Shown: one piece after another, positions 8,359-15,646 of the stretch
Position numbering within the stretch: the stretch's first letter is position 1
Layout of the letters: every line of letters starts with the position of its first letter
NCBI GenBank assembly: GCA_937892015.1
Contig: CALAUY010000115.1
Span: 1 to 15,894 of the forward strand
Reading direction: 5' to 3'
DNA length: 15,894 nucleotides
Source: an uncultured Bacteroidales bacterium
GTDB lineage: Bacteria; Bacteroidota; Bacteroidia; Bacteroidales; Paludibacteraceae
Program-made: the position numbers and the translations under genes
The notes under the pieces: generated by a model
The model's input: only the letters and a program-made list of their open reading frames with translations
Database searches by the model: none
What the model was told of the DNA's origin: nothing

Positions 8359-8401
8359 CCCCTCTTGTAATTCGTTAGCAATCACTCTTTTACAAGAGGG
8401 G
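8359..8401 (-). terminator. Stem-loop terminator downstream of leuS
   Basis: A perfect 12-bp inverted repeat (CCCCTCTTGTAA at 8359-8370, TTACAAGAGGGG at 8390-8401) has a 19-nt loop and lies 39 nt past the leuS stop on the - strand. It is followed on that strand by CAATTTTAGG, a short T-run. It sits upstream of the serpin promoter and would keep leuS transcription from entering the serpin gene. Confidence 0.65.
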
Positions 8402-8440
8402 TAGAAACAAATACTTATGCAACCTTCTTGTCGCAGGTTG

Positions 8441-11278
8441 TCAGACGACGATATTGACGATTTTTGCGGGCACAACTATCACTTTTTTGGGTGTTCCGCC
8501 ATTGAGGAAGCGTGGCGTTTCGGGGTGCTCGAGCACAGCTTTTTCCACCTCTTCGCGAGTGGCGGTTTTGGGCAGTTCGATGGTGAAACGTACTTTGCCA
8601 TTGAACTGCACGGGGTAACGGACGTTGCTCTCCTCGAGGTATTTCTCGTTGCATTCGGGCCACGCGGCATCAAAGACTGTTTCGTACTCGTCTGCCTGAT
8701 GAGCAGACACCTCTCCTACCTTATGGGAGGTGTTAGTGAGAGAGTACATCTCTTCTGCTATATGCGGTGCAAAAGGCGCAAGGAGAATAGCAAACTCACG
8801 CAGAACGGCACGTTTGCTACATTTCGAGAGTTCGCTCTGTGCTATCATGAAGGCGGGGATAGAGGTGTTAAACGAGAAATGTTCGATGTCCCACGTCACT
8901 TTCTTGATGAGTTTATGCAGCGAGCGCAGTTCGTCGGGCGTGGGCTCGTCGTCGTTGAGCGTCTCGAACTGATTCCACAGTTTCTTGAGGAAACGGTGCA
9001 CGCCGTCTATTCCATTGGTATCCCACGGTTTAGACATCTCCAGCGGGCCGAGGAACATCTCGTAGAGCCGCAACGTGTCAGCACCAAAACGGGCGATGAT
9101 ATCGTCGGGATTGACCACGTTGAACATCGATTTGCTCATCTTCTCCACTGCCCATCCGCAGATGTACTGCTTCGGACCGGCCGTATATCCGATAATCTCG
9201 GATGTTGTGCCGTCAGCAAAAACGAACTCGGCGTTCTTAAACTCGGGCATCCAAGCTCGGAAAGCATTGATATCCAGCACGTCGTTGTGCACGATGTTCA
9301 CGTCCACGTGAATGGGCTGCACTTTGTCCTTGTACTGGGAGTTGTCGATGAGGTTGTAGCTGATGTACAGGTTGCCGGTAGCGCCCTCTCCGATGAAGCG
9401 ATAGACGAAATTCGAGCGTCCCTGAATCATGCCCTGGTTGATAAGTTTGGCGAACGGTTCGTCCCTGCATATGTAGCCGAGGTCGAAGAGGAACTTGTTC
9501 CAGAACCGGCTGTAAATCAAGTGTCCTGTAGCATGCTCACTACCTCCGAGATAGAGGTCCACCTGCTGCCAGTAGTCGTCAGCTTCGCGTGAGACGAGCG
9601 CTTCGCTGTTGTGATTGTCCATGTAACGGAGATAATATGCGGACGAGCCCGCAAAGCCCGGCATCGTGCAGAGTTCGAGCGGGAAAATGCTCATGTTGTC
9701 GATGAGGGCTTTATCCACCACCTTTTTGTTTTTCTCATCCCAAGCCCACATGCGTGCATTGCCGAGCGGCGGTTCGCCGGTCTCTGTCGGGAGGAACTTA
9801 TCCACTTCGGGCAGACGTAGCGGCAAACACTCTTCGGGCAACGTGTATGGCATTCCATCCTTGTAATAGACAGGGAATGGTTCGCCCCAGTAGCGCTGGC
9901 GACTGAAGATAGCGTCACGCAAGCGGTAGTTGACTTTGACGCACCCAATACCCTCCTTCTCGATGTACGCTTTCATGGCAGCTATAGCGTCCTTCACCTG
10001 CAAACCATTGAGGAAACCCGAGTTCATCATTATTCCCTCTTTGGCGTCGAAACTCTGCTCACTGACGTCTGCACCCTCGATAAGCGGGATAATGGGTAGG
10101 TTGAAATGTTTGGCAAAGGCATAATCGCGACTGTCGTGAGCCGGCACGGCCATGATAGCACCGGTGCCGTATCCGGCGAGTACGTAGTCGGAGATATAGA
10201 TAGGTATCTCGCTGTTTGTCAGCGGGTTGATGGCATAGCTGCCGGTGAAGACACCTGTCACTTTTCGGTCAGCTATACGCTCACGCTCGGTGCGTGTCTT
10301 GACCCATGCGAGGTAACGATCGACCTCTTCGCGTTGCTCGGCCGTCACTACCCTGCTCACGTACTCGCTCTCGGGAGCCAGAACCATGAACGTGACACCA
10401 AAAACCGTGTCAGCGCGGGTGGTGAAGATAGTGAACGTCTCGTCCGTCCCTTTCAGGCGAAACTGCATCTCTGCCCCTTCGGAGCGACCTATCCAGTTGC
10501 GCTGAGTCTCTTTGATGGACTCGCTCCAGTCGATGCGGTCGAGTCCGTCGAGCAGTCGCTGTGCATACGCACTGACGCGCAGACTCCACTGACGCATAAC
10601 GCGCTGTTCTACAGGGTATCCGCCACGAATGGAGAGTCCCTCACTGACCTCGTCGTTGGCGAGTACCGTGCCCAGTTTCGGGCACCAGTTGACTTTGGTG
10701 TCGGCGAGATAAGCAATGCGGTGATTCATCAGTATCTCCTGCTTTTCGCGCTCGGTCTTGGTACGCCACGACGGGTCGTCCCGCTCGAAACGTTCGGTGA
10801 GACGACTGATAGGCATCGCTTTGTCGAGTTCCTTGTCGTAATAGCAGTTAAACATCTGAATGAAAGCCCATTGCGTCCATTGGTAGAAGTCGGGGTCACA
10901 CGTGCGTACCATGCGGTCCCAGTCGTAACAGAAACCTATTTTCGACAACTGTTCGCGGTAACGTGCGATATTCTTTTCTGTAGTCACTTCGGGATGCGTT
11001 CCCGTCTGGATGGCGTACTGCTCGGCGGGCAAGCCGTAGGCATCAAAGCCCATGGGATGGAGCACGTTGAAGCCCTGCAAGCGCTTGTAGCGGCTGTAGA
11101 TATCTGAAGCGATATAGCCGAGCGGATGCCCGACATGCAGCCCCGCACCCGAGGGATAGGGGAACATGTCGAGCACGTAATACTTGGGCTTGTCGCTCTT
11201 ATTTGACACGGCGTACGTATGGTTCTCCTGCCAGTAAGCCTGCCATTTGCGCTCTATTTCTGAAAACTTATATTCCAT
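8441..11278 (-). CDS. leuS: Leucyl-tRNA synthetase (long bacteroidetal form)
   Basis: This class I aminoacyl-tRNA synthetase charges tRNA-Leu with leucine in the cytoplasm. All landmarks are present in the 945 residues: the HIGH-type motif HVGH (48-51) in YPSGAGLHVGHPLGY, the CP1 editing domain (about 225-440) with TIFTTRADTVFG (283-294) and GYGTGAIMAVPAHDSRD (369-385) for hydrolysis of misacylated tRNA, the YWGEPFP segment (463-469), and the KMSKS loop (713-717) followed by the anticodon-binding helical domain. It is longer than the E. coli enzyme of about 860 residues, mainly through extra sequence around 490-530 and 620-695. I regard that as normal for Bacteroidetes LeuRS. The N-terminus MEYKFSEIERKWQAYW fits the family, which supports the ATG at 11278. 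A hairpin-rich leader precedes it and a stem-loop follows it, so it is probably transcribed alone. Confidence 0.97.
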   Translation of the reverse strand: MEYKFSEIERKWQAYWQENHTYAVSNKSDKPKYYVLDMFPYPSGAGLHVGHPLGYIASDIYSRYKRLQGFNVLHPMGFDAYGLPAEQYAIQTGTHPEVTTEKNIARYREQLSKIGFCYDWDRMVRTCDPDFYQWTQWAFIQMFNCYYDKELDKAMPISRLTERFERDDPSWRTKTEREKQEILMNHRIAYLADTKVNWCPKLGTVLANDEVSEGLSIRGGYPVEQRVMRQWSLRVSAYAQRLLDGLDRIDWSESIKETQRNWIGRSEGAEMQFRLKGTDETFTIFTTRADTVFGVTFMVLAPESEYVSRVVTAEQREEVDRYLAWVKTRTERERIADRKVTGVFTGSYAINPLTNSEIPIYISDYVLAGYGTGAIMAVPAHDSRDYAFAKHFNLPIIPLIEGADVSEQSFDAKEGIMMNSGFLNGLQVKDAIAAMKAYIEKEGIGCVKVNYRLRDAIFSRQRYWGEPFPVYYKDGMPYTLPEECLPLRLPEVDKFLPTETGEPPLGNARMWAWDEKNKKVVDKALIDNMSIFPLELCTMPGFAGSSAYYLRYMDNHNSEALVSREADDYWQQVDLYLGGSEHATGHLIYSRFWNKFLFDLGYICRDEPFAKLINQGMIQGRSNFVYRFIGEGATGNLYISYNLIDNSQYKDKVQPIHVDVNIVHNDVLDINAFRAWMPEFKNAEFVFADGTTSEIIGYTAGPKQYICGWAVEKMSKSMFNVVNPDDIIARFGADTLRLYEMFLGPLEMSKPWDTNGIDGVHRFLKKLWNQFETLNDDEPTPDELRSLHKLIKKVTWDIEHFSFNTSIPAFMIAQSELSKCSKRAVLREFAILLAPFAPHIAEEMYSLTNTSHKVGEVSAHQADEYETVFDAAWPECNEKYLEESNVRYPVQFNGKVRFTIELPKTATREEVEKAVLEHPETPRFLNGGTPKKVIVVPAKIVNIVV

Positions 11279-11422
11279 ATATTTCTTATTGAATAAAACC
11301 TAAATTTACCCCTCATCTATTTGTAAGCCCTGCGGGCTCTTGTAGCTTTGTTCGCTTTAGCGTCTTAATGAGCAAGCTCCTACGCCGCTCAATCGCTCAA
11401 ATCTACACTCCTTGCGGAGTAA
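11279..11422 (-). promoter_or_regulatory. Hairpin-rich leader upstream of leuS
   Basis: This gene-free stretch would form the leuS 5' leader if transcription starts near 11416. It carries four short perfect hairpins: 11326-11338 (AGCCC, 3-nt loop, GGGCT), 11353-11362 (CGCT, 2 nt, AGCG), 11370-11379 (GAGC, 2 nt, GCTC) and 11407-11420 (5-bp stem, with a GCAA GNRA-type tetraloop on the - strand). A tandem 8-mer, CGCTCAAT then CGCTCAAA, lies at about 11386-11401. I see no T-box consensus and no recognised riboswitch. Whether it regulates leuS is unknown. Confidence 0.35.
11297..11314. repeat. 18-bp motif repeated on both sides of leuS
   Basis: AACCTAAATTTACCCCTC here matches AACCTAAAATTGCCCCTC at 8347-8364 in 16 of 18 positions, in the same orientation. 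One copy lies just upstream of the leuS start codon, the other overlaps the left arm of the stem-loop past the leuS stop and leads into the serpin promoter region. The function is unknown. Confidence 0.4.
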
Positions 11423-11430
11423 CAAATATA
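11423..11430 (-). promoter_or_regulatory. Possible -7 box for leuS
   Basis: On the - strand this reads TATATTTG, which matches TAnnTTTG. No clear TTTG occurs about 20 nt upstream, only a T-rich run, so the promoter is weak or requires another factor. It would give a leader of roughly 138 nt, including the small hairpins at 11326-11420. Confidence 0.4.
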
Positions 11431-11483
11431 TTCGGAAATAAACATAAAAAAATCTGTCATTAAATGAAGAAACGAAGCATGTC

Positions 11484-11518
11484 AACATAAAAAAACTATT
11501 GCGATTGTTTTTTATGTT
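11484..11518. repeat. A/T-rich palindrome between leuS and tkt
   Basis: AACATAAAAAA (11484-11494) pairs with TTTTTTATGTT (11508-11518), an 11-bp inverted repeat with a 13-nt centre. The 12-mer AACATAAAAAAA also occurs at 11441-11452. The right arm overlaps the left flanking direct repeat of the 122-bp element next to it. It may be a weak terminator on the + strand or an operator-like site. Confidence 0.4.
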
Positions 11519-11654
11519 TATGTCCTTCTACGTCTGTGACCGCTTGCGGTGAGGGGGCGCACTGCCAAGCTAAAGGAAGCTTGCTTACCTATAGGTTGGC
11601 AGGGTGGACACTCATGGCGTTGCCAAACGCTACAGACGTAGAAGGTGTTTATCT
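11515..11654. mobile_element. 122-bp inverted-repeat element with flanking direct repeats (MITE-like, or structured RNA)
   Basis: The core (11524-11645) is bounded by perfect 14-bp terminal inverted repeats, CCTTCTACGTCTGT (11524-11537) and ACAGACGTAGAAGG (11632-11645). Immediately outside lie TGTTTATGT (11515-11523) and TGTTTATCT (11646-11654), a 9-bp direct repeat with one mismatch that resembles a target-site duplication. Inside are three more arms: ACCG-CTTG-CGGT (11539-11550), a 7-bp stem CTGCCAA/TTGGCAG (11562-11568 with 11596-11602), and GGCGTT-GCCA-AACGCT (11616-11631, outermost pair G-T). The whole can fold as a cloverleaf of one long closing stem and three branches. It is too short to encode a transposase. 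It lies 22 nt past the tkt stop, measured to the nearer direct repeat. The geometry is read directly from the sequence; the mobile interpretation is inferred. Confidence 0.5.
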
Positions 11655-11676
11655 ATGTTTTTTTTCTTTCTCGCAC

Positions 11677-13677
11677 TTACAGTAGTTTCTTTACTTGGTC
11701 ATAGACGTTTTGGGCGGTGAAGCCGAGTTTTTCGTCGAGCACTTTGTATGGTGCAGAGAAGCCGAACGACTCCATTCCCCAGATGGCACCGTTCTCGCCC
11801 ACGAGTCCCTCGAGCGTGCAAGGCAGCCCTGCTGTCATGCCAAAACGTACGATGCCTGTCGGCAGCACTTGCTCTTGATACTCCTTGCATTGGCTGCGGA
11901 ACAGTCCTTCAGACGGCACGCTCACGACTTGCAGGCGGATGCCCTCAGCGCGCAGTTTTTCTGCGCCTGCGAGCAGTGTACTCACTTCCGAACCACTGGC
12001 CAATAGGACGGCTTGCGGGTTCTCATCTTTGCTGACGATATACGCTCCGCGTCGGAAATCGTCGAGCGAATGGTACGGCAGGGCGGGAATGTCTTGACGG
12101 CTGAGAATGAGTGCAGTAGGAGTCTTGGTGTTCTCCATTGCGAGGCGCCACGCCATCGTTGTCTCTTCGGCATCGGCGGGACGCAGAACGAGCATCGAGT
12201 TCTCGCCGTGATGGTTCTTGAGTTTCTCCAACAGTCGGATCTGCGCCTCTTGCTCCACGGGCTCGTGCGTCGGCCCATCTTCTCCCACACGGAAAGCATC
12301 GTGACTCCAGATGAACTTCACCGGCAGTTCCATCAGTGCTGCCATGCGTACTGCGGGTTTCATGTAGTCGCTGAAGACGAAGAACGTGCCGCAAGCGGGG
12401 ATGAGACCACCGTGCATCTGCATGCCCATCATGACGCACGCCATTGTCAACTCGCTGACACCGGCCTGAAGGAAAGCGCCACTGAAGTCGCCCTTGACGA
12501 ACGGATGCGTTTTCTTTAGGAATCCGTCGGTCTTGTCCGAGTTGCTCAAGTCAGCACTGGAAACAATCATATTCCCCACATTCTCAGCCAGATACGAGAG
12601 TACTGTGGCCGATGCGTTACGCGTAGCAGCGTCGGGTTTCTGAACGATTTTGCTCCAGTCGATGCAAGGCACTTGTCCCGAGAAATAGGCCTCGTATTCG
12701 CACGCCAGTGTCGGGTTGGCCAGTTTCCACGCCTCTTCTTCAGCATGCTTGTTGTTGCACAACTCGCGCAACGCGGCCGCGCGGTCGTCATACAGTTTCT
12801 TCACTTCGGGGAAGATCTGGAACGGGTCTTCGGGGTTGCCGCCGAGGTGCTCGATGGTCTTCTCAAACGAAGCTCCGGCTTTGCTCAACGGCGCACCGTG
12901 GGTGGAGCACTTGCCTTCCCAGTTCTCGCCTTCGGCCGTCACGCAGCCCTTGCCCATCGTGGTGTGACCGATGATGATGGACGGACGGCCTTGCTCGGCT
13001 TTGGCTTTGATAATGGCTTCGCGGATGGCATCGGGGTCATTGCCGGGAATCTCCTGAACGAACCATCCCCATGCGCGGTATTTTGCCGCCACGTCCTCGG
13101 ATGTCACGGCGTTGCAGTTGGATGACAGCTGCACCTCGTTAGAGTCGTAATACATGATGAGGTTGTCGAGTCCGAGATGCCCTGCCAGTCGGCCCGTGCC
13201 TTGCGAGATCTCTTCCTGCACGCCACCGTCAGAGATGAACGTGTAGATGGTCGGATTATGAACATCCCCGAAGCGGTCGTTCATCACCTTGGCCGCGATG
13301 GCAGCTCCCAGCGCGTACGTGTGCCCCTGTCCAAGCGGTCCGCTGGTGTTCTCTATGCCCCGCGACAAGTCGCGTTCAGGATGCCCCGGCATCACACTAC
13401 CCCATTGCCGGAGGGTCTTGAGGTCCTCTACCCCGAAGAAACCCGCGAGGGTCAGTACACCGTACAACATCGGTGCCATGTGCCCCGGGTCGAGGAAGAA
13501 ACGGTCGCGTCCTACCCAGTCCGGACGAGCAGGGTCGTAACGGAGATACTCCGAATAGAGGATGTTGATGAAGTCAGCGCCACCCATAGCACCGCCCGGG
13601 TGACCTGATTTGGCTTTTTCAACGGCCGCGGCTGCCAGAATACGAATGTTGTCTGCCGCAAGAGTTGTTTTGTTCAT
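11677..13677 (-). CDS. tkt: Transketolase
   Basis: This thiamine-diphosphate and Mg2+-dependent cytoplasmic enzyme moves two-carbon ketol units between sugar phosphates in the non-oxidative pentose phosphate pathway. The 666 residues match the family length. Visible motifs are KSGHPGGAMGGADF (23-36), DPGHMAPMLYG (63-73), TSGPLGQG (111-118), and the cofactor motif S149-D-G-G running to D178-S-N180, where many homologues have G-D-G. The catalytic Glu409 (GVSEL, activating the thiamine aminopyrimidine) and SHDAFRVGEDGPTHEPVEQ (458-476) follow. It begins 54 nt after the stop of the DUF6048-like gene. I see no good TAnnTTTG box in that gap, so it may be read through from the upstream operon. The start codon is preceded by an A/T-rich stretch without a Shine-Dalgarno sequence. 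Confidence 0.96.
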   Translation of the reverse strand: MNKTTLAADNIRILAAAAVEKAKSGHPGGAMGGADFINILYSEYLRYDPARPDWVGRDRFFLDPGHMAPMLYGVLTLAGFFGVEDLKTLRQWGSVMPGHPERDLSRGIENTSGPLGQGHTYALGAAIAAKVMNDRFGDVHNPTIYTFISDGGVQEEISQGTGRLAGHLGLDNLIMYYDSNEVQLSSNCNAVTSEDVAAKYRAWGWFVQEIPGNDPDAIREAIIKAKAEQGRPSIIIGHTTMGKGCVTAEGENWEGKCSTHGAPLSKAGASFEKTIEHLGGNPEDPFQIFPEVKKLYDDRAAALRELCNNKHAEEEAWKLANPTLACEYEAYFSGQVPCIDWSKIVQKPDAATRNASATVLSYLAENVGNMIVSSADLSNSDKTDGFLKKTHPFVKGDFSGAFLQAGVSELTMACVMMGMQMHGGLIPACGTFFVFSDYMKPAVRMAALMELPVKFIWSHDAFRVGEDGPTHEPVEQEAQIRLLEKLKNHHGENSMLVLRPADAEETTMAWRLAMENTKTPTALILSRQDIPALPYHSLDDFRRGAYIVSKDENPQAVLLASGSEVSTLLAGAEKLRAEGIRLQVVSVPSEGLFRSQCKEYQEQVLPTGIVRFGMTAGLPCTLEGLVGENGAIWGMESFGFSAPYKVLDEKLGFTAQNVYDQVKKLL

Positions 13678-13731
13678 AATTTTTAATAATTTAACATTAT
13701 ATAGGTCGTGTCATATTACGCTCATTATCTG

Positions 13732-14385
13732 TTACCATCGCCAACCGAGATAGTAGTTGAAAGCGAAGATGTTGCCGTCTTTGCACCCGTATCCCGGGAT
13801 ATAGTACGGCTGGTAGTTGCCCATCGAACCGGTGAAGAGGAAATGGATGCGGATGGCCCACCCCATGTGGAAACCGCCTGCCACTTTCACCTGTACGCCT
13901 GCCACCACTTCGCCCCACGAGTCGAACCGTGCGGGGTCGCGCATGCTCAGCAGGGGAGTTCCCCAATAAGGGTCGTGCATGTCGATGTTGCGTTGCTCGT
14001 ACCCTTGTAGCGCCATTCCCACGCGCACGCCGACTGTGAGGAAATAGTCGCTGTTGCGGTTCTTCTTCAGCGGATTGAGGTCGAGTCCTATCCGCGTAAA
14101 ACCGCCCTGTCCCTCGTAACTGCCGCCTGCTGCCATGTCCGCCGCACGCATGTAGCCGAACTCCATCACGGGGTAGAACCGCTTGAGCAGGTTGACGTTC
14201 ACTGCCGCCTCGTACTGCTGGATGGTGCCCTGATAACGCGCCAGGTGGTACACCATATTGCCCACATCTACTTTGGCGTTAATGCCCTGATAAACAGCCG
14301 AATCGGCATACTGACGCGGAGCAGCAACCACGCCCGCACATGCGAGCAACAGGCACGTCCATATGTAAAGAGCTCGTCTCACCAT
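13732..14385 (-). CDS. DUF6048-like predicted outer-membrane beta-barrel protein
   Basis: This 217-residue protein starts with a signal peptide (about 1-22, MVRRALYIW start, AGVVAAP cleavage region). The remainder shows alternating hydrophobic and polar stretches typical of transmembrane beta-strands, for example VNVNLLKRFYPVMEFGYM and YFLTVGVRVGMALQGY, and it ends in FNYYLGWRW, an aromatic C-terminal strand of the kind recognised by the BAM machinery. I associate it with the Bacteroidetes family DUF6048 from overall pattern and from the DUF6452-like gene beside it; the function of that family is unknown to me. A possible lipobox-like LLAC at 13-16 makes lipidation an alternative. Its start overlaps the upstream gene's stop by 7 bp (14379-14385), so translation is probably coupled. 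Confidence 0.68.
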   Translation of the reverse strand: MVRRALYIWTCLLLACAGVVAAPRQYADSAVYQGINAKVDVGNMVYHLARYQGTIQQYEAAVNVNLLKRFYPVMEFGYMRAADMAAGGSYEGQGGFTRIGLDLNPLKKNRNSDYFLTVGVRVGMALQGYEQRNIDMHDPYWGTPLLSMRDPARFDSWGEVVAGVQVKVAGGFHMGWAIRIHFLFTGSMGNYQPYYIPGYGCKDGNIFAFNYYLGWRW

Positions 14386-14897
14386 GTGTGAAAATAGATG
14401 CGCAGGTGTGTGTCGGACGCAGTTGTGACGGCAGCATTGAGGATGTCGGTTGAGTCAACAAAACTGCCGGCAAAAGCGGCATTATCCAGCGTGTGATAGA
14501 CAAAACAGCCGCAGGCGAGCGAGATGAACTGCATGTCGTTCTGATGGCTGATTATCAATGTGTCGGACTTGCCTTGATAGCGCAGAACGAACTGCGACAG
14601 AGTGGTGTCGGGGCGCAATGGCAGTTTGGCGGCACTGATGCTTACCGAGTCGGGATACAGCACCGAATCGCGACCGAGTCCACGTATCTCAAGACCAGAC
14701 ACTGTCGAGAAACGGACAGTGTCCATCGCGCCCGAGTCGAGCGACAGTCGCACCGAGTCGGTGCTGGGGCGCAACGAGTCACCGCTGAAAACGACGTTCA
14801 TATAGATAGCACTGCTCTGCCGACATTCGGTGTCCGTCTCGCACCCGATGAGGAGTAACGAGGCCACGAGCCACGAGCCAAGACGCACCGGTCGCAT
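14379..14897 (-). CDS. DUF6452-like predicted lipoprotein
   Basis: The chosen start (ATG at 14897-14895) gives 172 residues, beginning MRPVRLGSWLVASLLLIGC, a compact lipoprotein signal with lipobox L16-I-G-C19. The mature part begins ETDTEC and is rich in Ser, Thr and Asp with predicted beta-strands and paired Cys further on (CGC in LACGCFVYH). It resembles DUF6452, a small family I recall next to DUF6048 in Bacteroidetes; its function is unknown. An upstream in-frame ATG at 14960 would add 21 residues (basic, with CF and RCAH) before the signal peptide and overlap the preceding gene by 23 bp. I reject it because the lipobox Cys would then lie at residue 40. The 3' end overlaps the next gene by 7 bp, supporting one transcription unit for an envelope pair. 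Confidence 0.68.
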   Translation of the reverse strand: MRPVRLGSWLVASLLLIGCETDTECRQSSAIYMNVVFSGDSLRPSTDSVRLSLDSGAMDTVRFSTVSGLEIRGLGRDSVLYPDSVSISAAKLPLRPDTTLSQFVLRYQGKSDTLIISHQNDMQFISLACGCFVYHTLDNAAFAGSFVDSTDILNAAVTTASDTHLRIYFHTW

Positions 14898-14937
14898 TGC
14901 CGCATGGGCGCAACGACCGACTCTCGATACCCACCTA

Positions 14938-15450
14938 TCAAAACAGCGTGCGAACTTCATCCTTGAGTATTTTCAGTGCTTTCTGATTGGGTGTTTCGCC
15001 GTTCTGGGCGTATGCAGTCAGCATCAGTTTGGCCACCTCCAGTCCGTTGGTGTCGGCAGGGAACTGCCGCGCGGTAGTGGAGAGGAAGAGTACCATCTGC
15101 TCGCGAGCGTCCGTGATGGCCTCCCACGCCTCGTTGCTCACGTAGATTTGCTGGGAGAGGTTGTGGTCGTACTCCAACCGCAGTTTCTGCAGCAACAGAC
15201 TGCTTATTTGCTGTGCCGTCAGTTGCGCCACATCGAGGTCGCGAAGCAGCGCTTCCGGCGTTGTACGCTCAAGCAACAACGCCAACCGCTCGTAACCGCG
15301 CAATCGCAACGGAGTAATCTCTTTCTGCGACTTACGCTTCAGTTCGAACTCACGCTTGAAGCGGTCTTCACGCAACATCTTCCAGAGTACCAGCCACGTC
15401 GATAGTAGCACTAACAGCCCCGGAATAGTGTATTTCAAAACTTCTGTCAT
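14938..15450 (-). CDS. Small membrane-anchored protein (DUF7935-like)
   Basis: This 170-residue protein has one N-terminal membrane helix (about residues 7-25, YTIPGLLVLLSTWLVLW), then a strongly charged segment KMLREDRFKREFELKRKSQ (24-42) and a mostly helical soluble domain, probably cytoplasmic. Recognisable stretches are ITPLRLRGYERLALLLERTTP (45-65) and EYDHNLSQQIYVSNEAWEAI (93-112), which I associate with a conserved Bacteroidetes family (DUF7935) of unknown function. It is the promoter-proximal gene of the - strand group; the DUF6452-like gene starts 40 nt past its stop. The promoter lies at 15545-15576, leaving a leader of about 88 nt. Confidence 0.66.
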   Translation of the reverse strand: MTEVLKYTIPGLLVLLSTWLVLWKMLREDRFKREFELKRKSQKEITPLRLRGYERLALLLERTTPEALLRDLDVAQLTAQQISSLLLQKLRLEYDHNLSQQIYVSNEAWEAITDAREQMVLFLSTTARQFPADTNGLEVAKLMLTAYAQNGETPNQKALKILKDEVRTLF

Positions 15451-15544
15451 AACTCGGTGTATATCAATACTTCATAATCTCTTTTTTGTGTTCAGTTATC
15501 AGCGTTTTTTGCGCCTTTTTTGGCATTTTAATCAAAATCGACTG

Positions 15545-15576
15545 CAAAGTTACAAAAAATTTTTGATATATGCAAA
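15545..15576 (-). promoter_or_regulatory. Bacteroidetes-type promoter of the DUF7935-DUF6452-DUF6048 group
   Basis: On the - strand, TTTG (15576-15573) and TAACTTTG (15552-15545) are spaced by exactly 20 nt. The -7 box and the six bases after it (CAGTCG) are identical to the serpin promoter, and the spacer also starts alike (CA-AT-TCAAAAA). The start site would be near 15538. A three-codon mini-ORF (ATG AAG TAT TGA) lies in the leader; nothing else supports it as functional. Confidence 0.82.
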
Positions 15577-15646
15577 TAAAATGCAAAAAAAAGTAGAAAA
15601 AAGGTTGTTTTTGTTTCTTTTTGCGGAACTAAACGTAGAATTCGTA

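Noticed and set aside
8417..9592. 391-codon open frame antisense to leuS (+ strand)
   Set aside because: It is the complement of a well-conserved leuS region, has no recognisable domain or start context, and long antisense frames are expected opposite genes of this composition.
10106..11107. 333-codon open frame antisense to the 5' half of leuS
   Set aside because: Same reason: every conserved LeuRS motif lies on the other strand, and the translated product resembles no family I know.
11279..11430. T-box riboswitch for leuS
   Set aside because: No T-box antiterminator consensus (AGGGUGGNACCGCG) and no specifier-loop arrangement is visible, and T-boxes are not typical of Bacteroidetes.
11524..11645. 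tRNA, SRP RNA or 6S RNA as the identity of the cloverleaf element
   Set aside because: At 122 nt with a 14-bp closing stem it does not fit tRNA geometry, it lacks the SRP apical GGAAGCAG-type core, and it lacks the large open bubble of 6S RNA.
12013..12519. 168-codon open frame antisense to tkt
   Set aside because: tkt is intact with all cofactor motifs; the antisense product has no family features.
14898..14960. N-terminal extension of the DUF6452-like lipoprotein from the ATG at 14960
   Set aside because: It would place the lipobox cysteine at residue 40, too far in for a lipoprotein signal, and would overlap the upstream gene by 23 bp.
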